Both the position numbers and the translations under genes were made by a program. Positions 25,217 to 33,109 of a DNA stretch of 64,000 nt are shown in pieces. Below the pieces are notes generated by a model, which had not been told where the DNA came from, ran no database searches, and saw only the letters and a list, made by a program, of their open reading frames with translations. Source of the DNA: JAAYAY01 sp964563135 (GTDB lineage Bacteria; Planctomycetota; Planctomycetia; Pirellulales; Thermoguttaceae); the NCBI GenBank assembly GCA_964563135.1, contig CAZLWV010000016.1, positions 12,964-76,963 of the forward strand. The letters run 5' to 3'. The stretch's first letter is position 1, and every line of letters starts with the position of its first letter.

Positions 25217-25795
25217 TTACGGTGTTGGTTCCATTCGGTTCTTGCCGATTTCCATGACTTGCTGAACGCGTTCCGGCCCCATGCTGAGGAAGTACCACCG
25301 TTCCTCCCTGAACCGCTTCCATAACCCACAGATTGCCCAGAGGCCCGCCAATCCAAGGACGGTCGACAATCCAAGTACCGGCGACTGAAGCAAGGATTGC
25401 CACTGCGGCGTGTGGTGAAGTAGTCTCCCGGCTGCCGCGACCGGCAGTGCAATTGCAGGAATCGCGCTCGACCAGGGGATCAACGTGCTCTCGACGGCGT
25501 ACGATCGGTTGGAAGCGTGAACCCCATTCACAAAATGGCTCCAGTCATTTCGAGATTCGGCTTGATTCCCCGATTTGGCAAAGGCAGCGTTCATGTGGGC
25601 GGCAATGCTTCGACGATAGCACATTGCATCCACATATGCACACAGCAGACCTGTGAAGCTCAGCATGAGCAGGGCCGAATGCGGGTCGCACCAGCCAAGA
25701 CCTGCCAGCAAAAGCACTCCTACGACGACGAGCTTCCATTTCGAGAGCGAGGAGTTGTCTGTCTCGTATACTCTGGCGTCTTCGTGCGTCGTCAT
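25217..25795 (-). CDS. Hypothetical multi-helix membrane protein
   Basis: A 192-residue protein with about four hydrophobic helices (WKLVVVGVLLLAGLGW, ALLMLSFTGLLCAYV, AIPAIALPVAAAGRLL, LGLSTVLGLAGLWAI) and a basic C-terminus. No catalytic motif is visible and I do not recognise the family. The start at 25795 has GGAGG seven bases upstream; the frame extends to 25858 without a better site. Its 3' end abuts the truncated toxin gene, suggesting that the rearrangement which removed the toxin tail joined these two segments. Its base composition is less G+C-rich than neighbouring genes, which hints at a foreign origin. Confidence 0.6.
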   Translation of the reverse strand: MTTHEDARVYETDNSSLSKWKLVVVGVLLLAGLGWCDPHSALLMLSFTGLLCAYVDAMCYRRSIAAHMNAAFAKSGNQAESRNDWSHFVNGVHASNRSYAVESTLIPWSSAIPAIALPVAAAGRLLHHTPQWQSLLQSPVLGLSTVLGLAGLWAICGLWKRFREERWYFLSMGPERVQQVMEIGKNRMEPTP

Positions 25796-26379
25796 CGTGT
25801 TGCCTCCGTCTGGCGGGGAGCTGTGTTGGCTACAGAAGGACAAACCGGAGATCGACATTGAAGAGTGTAACGCCTGACGGAGGGATGAACAACTGGGAAA
25901 ACACTACTTCAACCGCGCGCTGAACGCAGCAGACTCCACTCCAGCCACTCTCGCGCCAGTATTCGCCGCCGAACCGGCCCCCGTCTCCCTCCTGGCTGCC
26001 CCCCTCGGATTTCCACTGCTCCACTTCCCATTACTCCTGCCCCTCCAACCCCACGCCCTCTCCCCATGCACCTCGCCTTCATCAACGCCCATCCCACAAA
26101 CTGGCAAGACCCAACATCCATGGACCAACTCCCTTCGTGGGCCCCCTCCAACTCTCCCATCCGCCTCAGCCTTTGGAGTGATGACCATCCGCAGGCAGCC
26201 CCTGTTGGTTGGTTCAGCGAAAGACGCCCGGCTTTGGGCGGCGATTTCCCCGTCCGTCGCCGAGCGGCGTCCGGGACCTGCAGTTCGATATTCAGTCGGC
26301 TGCTTGCACTCCCGGGCCCAATCGGACAGAATCGTGCAGACACCTATTGGCATGTCCGACTTCAATTCGACAGGTAGCG
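25796..26379. other. Intergenic region, no gene recognised
   Basis: The first ~80 bases are the upstream region of the minus-strand membrane protein. The stretch from about 25960 to 26100 is strikingly pyrimidine-rich on the plus strand. Open frames crossing this region are extensions of the Nramp frame or shadows, without ribosome-binding sites. Confidence 0.4.
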
Positions 26380-27945
26380 ATGAGCGAGACAGCGCCCGCC
26401 GACCAGATCCGCACGCCCCCCCGAACCGCGCTGGGCGTTCTCCGCCACCTCGGCCCCGGCCTGATCATCGCGGGGGCCATTGTCGGCTCCGGCGAACTGA
26501 TCGGCACCACCAAGACCGGCGCCCAGGCCGGCTTCTGGCTCCTCTGGCTCATCCTTCTCGGCTGTGTCATCAAGGTCTTCGTCCAGATCGAGTTCGGACG
26601 CTACGCCATCTCCTCCGGCCGCACGACCATGGCCGCCCTCGATGAAGTCCCCGGCCCGCGGCTCCGCGTCAACTGGCTCCTCTGGTACTGGCTGGTCATG
26701 TTCATCGCCAGCCTCGCCCAGCTCGGCGGCATCGTCCACGGCGTTGGCCAGTCTCTGGCAATGAACATGCCTCTGGACGGCAGCTTCAACCGTTTCCTCG
26801 ATGCCCAGGACGTATGGGATGCCCAGGCCAGACCGATTCGTGATCAACTCCAGCACCAGACGCCCGGAATCAGCGATCGAGATCTCCAGGCATCTGTTGC
26901 CACACGGCTCGGTTCACCACGACCTAACGAGCAGATGATCGAGTTCTTCTGGACTGATGACATCACCTGGGCGGCCATCGTCACCGCCGTCACCATCGCG
27001 ATCCTCCTGGTAGGACGTTACACCGTCATCCAGAACTGCTCCACCGCCATGGTCGCCGCCTTCACGGCCGTCACCATCTTCTGCGTCTTCGCCATGCAGT
27101 ACCACCCGGCCTGGGCCGTCCACTGGAGCGACCTGGCCGATGGGTTCAGTTTCCGCCTCCCTCCCGTCGCCGAGGGCATGAGCCGCTGGACTCCGCTCAG
27201 CACCGCCTTGGCCACCTTCGGCATCATCGGCGTGGGCACCTCCGAGCTGATCGCCTATCCCTACTGGTGCCTCGAAAAGGGCTATGCCCGCTACACCGGC
27301 CCCTGCGATCCGTCCGAGGCCTGGGCCGAGCGCGCACGCGGCTGGATGCGGGTCATGCGCTGGGATGCCGCCGTGTCGATGCTCATCTACACCTTCACCA
27401 CCGTTGCCTTCTACCTCCTCGGCGCCTCCGTCCTCCACCGTAGCGGCCTCGACCCCAGGGGGAGCCAGCTCGTCCGCACCCTCGGCGAGATGTATGTCCC
27501 CGTTTTCGGCACCTGGGCCAAGATCTTCTTCCTCTTCGGCGCCTTTGCCGTCCTGTACTCCACGTTCTTCGTCGCCACCGCCGGCCATACCCGCGTTGCG
27601 GCCGACGCGGTCCGGGTATTCGGCGTTGGCCGACGGGACGAGGCGGCGCGGCGCTGGTGGATCAAGGCCTTCTGCATCTTTTTCCCCGCCTTCGCCATGG
27701 TCACCTGCATCTTCATTCGCAAGCCGGGCGAACTGGTCCTCTTCAGCGGCGTCATGCAGGCCGTGATGCTCCCCATGCTCGCCGGCGCCACCCTGTATTT
27801 CCGCTATCGCCGCTGCGACCGGCGGATCGTCCCCGGCCGGCTCTGGGACCTCATGCTCTGGCTCTCCGCCGTCGGCATGCTCGTGGCCGGCACCTGGGCC
27901 GGTGCCAGCGAGGCCCTCAAGCTGCTCCACACCCTGGGCCTGTGA
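26380..27945 (+). CDS. Nramp-related membrane transporter
   Basis: A 521-residue inner-membrane protein with about eleven hydrophobic helices, related to Nramp/SLC11 divalent-metal transporters. The first helix region reads GPGLIIAGAIVGSGELIGTT, which aligns with the Nramp TM1 but lacks the metal-binding DPGN motif. The substrate may therefore differ from Mn2+/Fe2+. A soluble loop of about 80 residues (about 125-210) sits between helices 4 and 5 and is longer than usual. ATG at 26380 is chosen as the start of conserved sequence. The stop is three bases before the methyltransferase ATG, so the two genes are probably co-transcribed. Confidence 0.8.
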   Translation: MSETAPADQIRTPPRTALGVLRHLGPGLIIAGAIVGSGELIGTTKTGAQAGFWLLWLILLGCVIKVFVQIEFGRYAISSGRTTMAALDEVPGPRLRVNWLLWYWLVMFIASLAQLGGIVHGVGQSLAMNMPLDGSFNRFLDAQDVWDAQARPIRDQLQHQTPGISDRDLQASVATRLGSPRPNEQMIEFFWTDDITWAAIVTAVTIAILLVGRYTVIQNCSTAMVAAFTAVTIFCVFAMQYHPAWAVHWSDLADGFSFRLPPVAEGMSRWTPLSTALATFGIIGVGTSELIAYPYWCLEKGYARYTGPCDPSEAWAERARGWMRVMRWDAAVSMLIYTFTTVAFYLLGASVLHRSGLDPRGSQLVRTLGEMYVPVFGTWAKIFFLFGAFAVLYSTFFVATAGHTRVAADAVRVFGVGRRDEAARRWWIKAFCIFFPAFAMVTCIFIRKPGELVLFSGVMQAVMLPMLAGATLYFRYRRCDRRIVPGRLWDLMLWLSAVGMLVAGTWAGASEALKLLHTLGL

Positions 27946-27948
27946 GCC

Positions 27949-30099
27949 ATGCCTCGCCTCCTCCATGCCGTTGAAGCCGCCTGGCGCTCCCTGGCGGCCG
28001 ACCTCATGGCGAAAGACGCTGCCGTCGCGGTGGCCCAGGCCGAAGTCGCCGCGCGCCGGGAGGTCGAGGATCTCGCCTTCCGCATCCTCTCCGGCCAGCC
28101 CTGTTCCGATCCTGCCCTGGCGACGGGGCTCCCCCACATCATCCAGGCCGAGGCTCCACCTGCCGAGATCCTTGAAACGCTCCACCAGCATCTGCTGTCG
28201 CGGCAGCTCCACCGGCTGCCTGACGGCCGGCTCCAGTGCCGCCTTGACCGCGGTCATCGTCGCTCCCAGGGTATTTACTATACTCCCGGCTACATTGCCG
28301 ACTATCTGGCCCGGCGCTGCCTGGCCGACTGGATCCAGCCGGTCCCGCCCCGTATCCTCGACCCCGCCTGCGGCTGCGGCCGTTTCCTCCTCTCCGCCGC
28401 CCGGCACCTCCTCCGGTGCGGCCACCCGGCCGACCAGATCGCCCGCTTCCTCCACGGCTGCGATCTCGACGGCGAAGCGGTCCTTGTCGCCCGTCGTATC
28501 CTCACCCTTGGCCTCGCTCCCCACGCCGCCGGTCCGGCCCAGCGCCACCAGATTGCCGCCTCTCTTCAGCAGAATCTCGTCTGCGGAAATGCCCTCTCCG
28601 ACCGCTTCCGGCAAGCCGATTCCCCCAGTGCAGCCGGCCCGAGCGGCAGGGAGAGGACCCCGCCGTCAGACTCCCCTCCATCGCCTTCTTCCAGCCCCCC
28701 TTCCTTCGACATCATCCTCGGCAACCCGCCCTACCGCCGCGAACTGGGCACCAAGTCTCTCCTGGACCAGATCGCCCAAACCGATTTCGGCCGCCGCTAC
28801 CGCGCGCCGCGGATGGACCTCTGGTACTACTTCCTCCACCGCGGCATCGAGCTGCTCGCCACTCCCGGCCGTCTGGGCTTCATCGTGGGTGCCTACTGGG
28901 CGGCCGGCGCTGGCGCCAACCGGTTGATTGCCACGCTGCGCCAGGCCGTCCATGTCGAAGAGATTTTTCAGCTCGACCGGCTCCGAGTATTTCCGCAGGT
29001 CGCCGGCCACCACATGCTGCTCGTCGTATCGAAGCCGGCCTCGACCAGCCCAACAACGGTGCGAATCCCTCTGGTCGACAACGGCACCGACGCTCGCCCC
29101 TATGTCGACGGCCGCGCCATGGTCCACACCTTCATCAAGACGTCCGACCAGCTCTTCCGCCAGAACCTCCTCGACCTGGAACCGCCGGCCGAGGATCTCC
29201 TCGAAAAGCTCTCTCACTTTCCATCCCTGGGCCAACTGGGCAAGATCCGCCAGGGCATTGCCGAGAACCCCGCCGGCGTGACGAAAGCCGTCAACGCCCG
29301 GCATGGCGATCGCTGGCAGATCGGCGAGGGCGTCTTTGCCCTCACACCGGCAGAACTGGAGCGTCTCGAGTTGCCCCCCGAAGAGCGACAGTTGGTCCGT
29401 CCCTATCACGACCTCTGCGACCTGGCACGCTACGAGCGGGCGGAGGATCCTTCATCCCGCCTCATTTACTCCACCCGGGAAACCTGGCCGCAGCTCGACG
29501 ATTTTCCCATCCTGGCCGCCCATCTGGCCCGCTTTCGCCCGATCATGGAAGCCCGGCGCGAGACACGGCAAGGGACCCGCCCCTGGTGGCAACTTCACTG
29601 GCCCCGTGAGCCTCAGCTCTGGGAACAACCCAAACTCATTGCCCTGCAGATGGCCCAGCGCCCTTCGTTTGTTCCTGCGCAAGAGCCGACCTGCACCTCC
29701 TTCAGCACCAATGTCTTTCTTCCCCATGCCGAGGTCCGCGAACACCTCAATTACCTGGCCGCACTCCTCAACAGCCGGCTTCTCTGGAAGTGGTTCCGCC
29801 ACCACGCCAAACGTCGCGGCGTAGGCCTGGAAATCAACGGCCACGTGTTGGCACGGGCGCCCATCCGGAGGATCGACTTCACGTCTCCTGAGGAGACGGC
29901 AATCCACGACCGCCTGGTGGGGCTCGTGGATCGGATGCTGGACCTGTCGCGACGCAGGCGAACCACCGCCCGGGCTGAGATGGAAACGGAAGGGCGCCAG
30001 ACCGATGCCGAAATCGATCGGATCGTCTATCGGCTGTACGGTCTGGCCGACGAGGAGATCGCCACCGTTGAAGCAGCTTGTCAGACTCAGCCGCCGTAG
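27949..30099 (+). CDS. Eco57I/TaqI-type adenine-specific DNA methyltransferase
   Basis: A 716-residue N6-adenine methyltransferase. After an N-terminal helical region comes YYTPGYIADYL, the motif preceding the SAM site, then motif I DPACGCGRFL (from Asp138) and the catalytic motif IV NPPY (from Asn259). A low-complexity Pro/Ser-rich insertion (about residues 222-250) lies between them. The C-terminal half resembles the TaqI-like target-recognition domain (LARAPIRRIDF near the end). I see no PD-(D/E)xK nuclease motif in the N-terminal ~100 residues and no neighbouring restriction gene. It may therefore be an orphan regulatory or self-protection methyltransferase rather than a type IIG enzyme. 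Confidence 0.85.
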   Translation: MPRLLHAVEAAWRSLAADLMAKDAAVAVAQAEVAARREVEDLAFRILSGQPCSDPALATGLPHIIQAEAPPAEILETLHQHLLSRQLHRLPDGRLQCRLDRGHRRSQGIYYTPGYIADYLARRCLADWIQPVPPRILDPACGCGRFLLSAARHLLRCGHPADQIARFLHGCDLDGEAVLVARRILTLGLAPHAAGPAQRHQIAASLQQNLVCGNALSDRFRQADSPSAAGPSGRERTPPSDSPPSPSSSPPSFDIILGNPPYRRELGTKSLLDQIAQTDFGRRYRAPRMDLWYYFLHRGIELLATPGRLGFIVGAYWAAGAGANRLIATLRQAVHVEEIFQLDRLRVFPQVAGHHMLLVVSKPASTSPTTVRIPLVDNGTDARPYVDGRAMVHTFIKTSDQLFRQNLLDLEPPAEDLLEKLSHFPSLGQLGKIRQGIAENPAGVTKAVNARHGDRWQIGEGVFALTPAELERLELPPEERQLVRPYHDLCDLARYERAEDPSSRLIYSTRETWPQLDDFPILAAHLARFRPIMEARRETRQGTRPWWQLHWPREPQLWEQPKLIALQMAQRPSFVPAQEPTCTSFSTNVFLPHAEVREHLNYLAALLNSRLLWKWFRHHAKRRGVGLEINGHVLARAPIRRIDFTSPEETAIHDRLVGLVDRMLDLSRRRRTTARAEMETEGRQTDAEIDRIVYRLYGLADEEIATVEAACQTQPP

Positions 30100-30144
30100 C
30101 CGAAGAGCCATCCCGTAGCCGAAGCCGCCGTCCCGTAGCCGAAG
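30096..30144. repeat. Three imperfect tandem copies of GTAGCCGAAG
   Basis: GTAGCCGAAG starts at 30096, 30115 and 30135, a period of 19-20 bases, with flanks resembling CCGTCCC. The array begins exactly at the methyltransferase stop codon. It is too short for a CRISPR array and its spacers are not unique. It may be a dispersed intergenic repeat. Confidence 0.6.
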
Positions 30145-30399
30145 TCGCCAGACTTTGGCCCTCCACGGCCCCCCAGATCCCGCGCCAATTCGGCTACAGG
30201 GGTCTCCCGGACATCCCCGGTCGACCACACACGATGCACGACCCCGACAAGAACCTGGCAACAGGCCTGCGCATGCCAGGCCGCCTGCTGCGCCGTCTGC
30301 GACGCCCACGCCAGGGAGGCTTCATTCTGGTGCACCACGTGCTGGCGGGTGATCGCCTCGCCGCCGAAGAGGTTTGCCAGGCGATGTGGCTGGCATGTA

Positions 30400-30805
30400 T
30401 GGGTCGATGCGTACTTCTGTTGTGCACGCTCATTCGAGTACGATTCACATTTCTGATGGTACTCCTGCTGACGGGAGCCGCCGTCTGGAGCGATTCGCAT
30501 ATCGGGCCACTTCACTCGGATATGCGTCAGGCGTTTGGATTTGTGCCGCGGCATGCGCCTGCTTTGTACGGGTATCGACTGTTCACCTCGGTATTCCTCG
30601 CAGCGGGTGGCTGGATATTCCACCAAACCCAGTAACCATGGCTGCAGCATCTCTGGGAGCCGGCTGGGCGCAGTCGATTGTCCGGGCCGCGGGTGTTGGC
30701 CCGTCGGCCGGTTGCCACGGCTGCCGGGGCATCGCGGCTGCCCATCTGTCCGCCAGAAAACGCCGTCTGCTGGTTGCGGCTCCGGTGTCCATTCTTGCCG
30801 TGTGA
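30400..30805 (+). pseudogene. Decayed rhomboid-like membrane-protein gene
   Basis: Two fragments in different frames look like pieces of one rhomboid-fold membrane protein. The first (to about 30635) contains a hydrophobic helix (FTFLMVLLLTGAAVW) and GYRLFTSVFLAAGGW, like the strand before rhomboid TM2. The second (frame ending at 30805) contains VGPSAGCHGCRGIAAAHL, like the region that carries the catalytic GxSG in active rhomboids. The Ser is absent here. The intervening helix is missing and the frame changes at about 30635, so the gene is probably frameshifted with an internal deletion. Confidence 0.4.
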
Positions 30806-31837
30806 CTTTCCCTGCCTGTCACGACGATCCCGGATCAGGGTCACCTGATCGCCTTTCCGACCGGCCTTCTCGCCGGATTACGTCTGATCTGCCCAGGAGA
30901 AAGGAATTCCACAACGACACTTGTCCCGAAGTACCGACTGGTATGTTTCGTACTTCTAGCCGCTTCTCTGGCTGCTGTAACGCCCGTCGCCCCGCTGCCG
31001 GGGTGACTTCCCGTCAAATCCTGGTTTGACACGCTTGCCCTGCTGCAGCATCTCGGTACAATTCCGAACGATGGAAAGTACGTTGCCCGTGTACCACGCA
31101 TTGGTTTGCTGCCATGCCGTCAGTCATACCGGTCAAATCGCATCGCCTATGGCAACCGTCGGTTTTGCTGACGGCTGTGGTTGCGCTGCTCGCCCTGCCT
31201 GCTTTGATCCTGGCAGCTCCGCTCGATGATGCCCCGGCTCACAACGGTCTGCCTACTCTGCCAGAGCACCGCTCGCCGCTACGAGTCTCGGGCGATCGTC
31301 TCTCGCTGCAACCCCTGGACGCTCACGCTCAGAGTCAGAAATCGAAGTCGCCTTCTGGCGGGGTCGACGAGTGTGACGACTCGGCGCGGCGCACCGCCTC
31401 CGGCAATCTCTTCGCTCGTGTGAGAAAGGGCGCTGGGTCCTGGTATCGGGGCACGCTGTGGTCCTCGCGCCGGATCGCTGAGTCCAGCCACGCTCTGCCC
31501 CGGACCTGTACATCAACGGATTTCGGGCAGTGTCGAGCCGTGGTTCAAGTCCCTTGGCGTGTGGGCGGGTTGGCTGTCGAATCCGTCGTTCTCCTACGCC
31601 GGCTTCTGCTCTAATCGTCGGCTTCTCAGTTCTTCCCGAGGGACTCTGCGCGGATCTTGCGTTTGCGGCGGCCCGCCGCCTTGCGCCCACCCTGCAATCT
31701 GCCTCTTCTCGGGCGTGAGATGTCCTTGTCGCTCACGTGGACGTACCCTGGGGGACGAAGACGACACTTGTTAGAAAGCATCTATTACCAACAAGAACGG
31801 TCGGGCGACTTCCATCTGAAGAGAAGGAGAAGATCCC
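30806..31837. other. 1-kb region with at most a doubtful exported ORF
   Basis: An ORF at 31114-31614 begins with a plausible signal peptide (LLTAVVALLALPALILAAP) but continues as a Ser/Arg-rich sequence with no recognisable domain. All three plus frames show short protein-like stretches in turn, as expected for a gene broken by frameshifts. The downstream part (31700-31837) is the promoter region of the ribosome-hibernation gene. Confidence 0.35.
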
Positions 31838-32194
31838 ATGCGTTTGCACACTCGCTGCAGGAACCTCAAACTGACCAGGGAGATCAGGGAGCAAGTACGG
31901 TCCCGGCTGGCGTTCGCCCTGGCACGATTCAGTCACCAGATCGAGGAGGTAACCGCCAGCCTGGCGGACCTGAATGGCCGCAAAGGCGGCCTGGACAAGC
32001 AGTGCCGCGTTGTCGTGAAACTCCACCCCAACAGCAAGATCACCATCGAGGAGACGGACAGCAATGTGTTGGCGGCGATTGCCCGGGCGGCCGACCGGGC
32101 CAAGAACGCCGTGGGCCGCACCTTGAAGCGCCGGCTCGACGCCCGAATCAATCGCAACGGGCTGCGGCCCGCGACAGACGAAATTGCCGAATAG
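31838..32194 (+). CDS. hpf: HPF/RaiA-family ribosome hibernation factor (short form)
   Basis: A 118-residue protein with the HPF/YfiA fold: beta strand MRLHTRCRNLKLTREIRE, a helix (RLAFALARF), strands around VTASLADLNG and CRVVVKLHP, and the final helix RAADRAKNAVGRTLKRRLDAR, whose basic residues contact 16S rRNA in family members. It binds the 30S channel and inactivates ribosomes during starvation or stress. No C-terminal dimerisation domain is present, so this is the short type. The gene is 16 bases upstream of a universal stress protein gene and is part of a stress-related block with the Mrp antiporter. Confidence 0.83.
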   Translation: MRLHTRCRNLKLTREIREQVRSRLAFALARFSHQIEEVTASLADLNGRKGGLDKQCRVVVKLHPNSKITIEETDSNVLAAIARAADRAKNAVGRTLKRRLDARINRNGLRPATDEIAE

Positions 32195-32210
32195 GAATAG
32201 GAGGTGTACC

Positions 32211-33044
32211 ATGTTGCGAAGCATCCTTATTGGCTTGGATGAATCTGCCTACAGCAGCGAGGCGCTCGAATTGGGCATCCGCTGGGCGCGGCGTTTCGAT
32301 GCCATACTCGTCGGCCTCGGGATCGTAGACGAACCCACGATCTGCCGGCGCGAGGCGGTGCCGATCGGTGCAGGTCACTACAAGGTGGAACGCAATGAAT
32401 TCCGTCTCGCCGACGCCCGCGTTCGCGTCGAGACAATTCTGGAACGATTCGTCCGGCGCTGCGTTGCGGAAGGGGTGAGACACGAGGTGCTGGAAGACGC
32501 GGGTTTGCCCGATATCCAGATCGTACGGCAATCCAGGCAGTATGACTTGACCATGTTGGGGCAACAAAGCTACTTCTGTTTCGAAACGCAGGACTGGCCG
32601 GACGAGACCCTTCGAAAGGTACTGCGGCAGGGTTCTCGTCCCGTAGTCACGGTGCCCGAAGACGTGCCTCACGGAGTGTCCATTGTCGTGGCGTACGACG
32701 GCAGCCCGGAGGCAGATCGGGCGCTGCAGACGTTTCTGGCGCTGGGTCTGGCCGGCGAGGATACGGTTCACGTCGTGAGCATTCATGCGGACCGATCCGC
32801 CGCCGAAGGGTTGGCCCGGCAGGCCGCCGGTTTTCTCCGGCTCCACGGTGTTGCGGCCCTCCCTCATCCGCTTGAACCGACCATGTCCGAAGATAGAATG
32901 ATCCTTGCGAAGGTGCAGGAACTGCAGGCCCACTTGCTGGTCATGGGTGCTTACGGCCGGTTGATGTGGCGAGAGCTGGTATTCGGCTCGACTACGACCA
33001 GCGTTCTGGCTGCGAGCCCCGTGCCGATATTTCTGTGCCGGTGA
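32211..33044 (+). CDS. Tandem universal stress protein (UspA family)
   Basis: A 277-residue protein made of two Usp domains. Each starts with a characteristic strand: SILIGLDESAYSSEALELGI at the N-terminus and SIVVAYDGSPEADRAL near residue 160. The second domain ends with a nucleotide-binding-like MGAYGRLMWRELVFGSTT, corresponding to the Gx2Gx9G(S/T) ATP motif. The first domain has lost that motif. A textbook AGGAGGTG site precedes the ATG at 32211. It sits between the hibernation factor and the Mrp operon, suggesting shared control during energy or salt stress. Confidence 0.9.
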   Translation: MLRSILIGLDESAYSSEALELGIRWARRFDAILVGLGIVDEPTICRREAVPIGAGHYKVERNEFRLADARVRVETILERFVRRCVAEGVRHEVLEDAGLPDIQIVRQSRQYDLTMLGQQSYFCFETQDWPDETLRKVLRQGSRPVVTVPEDVPHGVSIVVAYDGSPEADRALQTFLALGLAGEDTVHVVSIHADRSAAEGLARQAAGFLRLHGVAALPHPLEPTMSEDRMILAKVQELQAHLLVMGAYGRLMWRELVFGSTTTSVLAASPVPIFLCR

Positions 33045-33109
33045 ACTCCTCGTCAGGCGACGGGACGTTTGCGAAGTCGTCGAATCCGGCGACGTTTCAG
33101 GGTGGAAGT

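Noticed and set aside
24993..25403. Minus-strand frame across the toxin-antitoxin junction
   Set aside because: No ribosome-binding site and no recognisable protein. The plus-strand antitoxin and toxin fragment explain this segment.
26914..28614. Minus-strand open frame of about 566 codons opposite the Nramp and methyltransferase genes
   Set aside because: It spans two real genes in antisense and is dominated by Gly/Glu/Asp low complexity.
30096..30144. Possible CRISPR array at the GTAGCCGAAG repeats
   Set aside because: Only three 10-base repeats with similar 9-10-base spacers, no cas genes. Array structure is absent.
31530..31570. GGTTCAAGTCCC, resembling the T-loop of a tRNA
   Set aside because: The bases on each side cannot form the five-pair T stem, and no acceptor or anticodon stem fits upstream.
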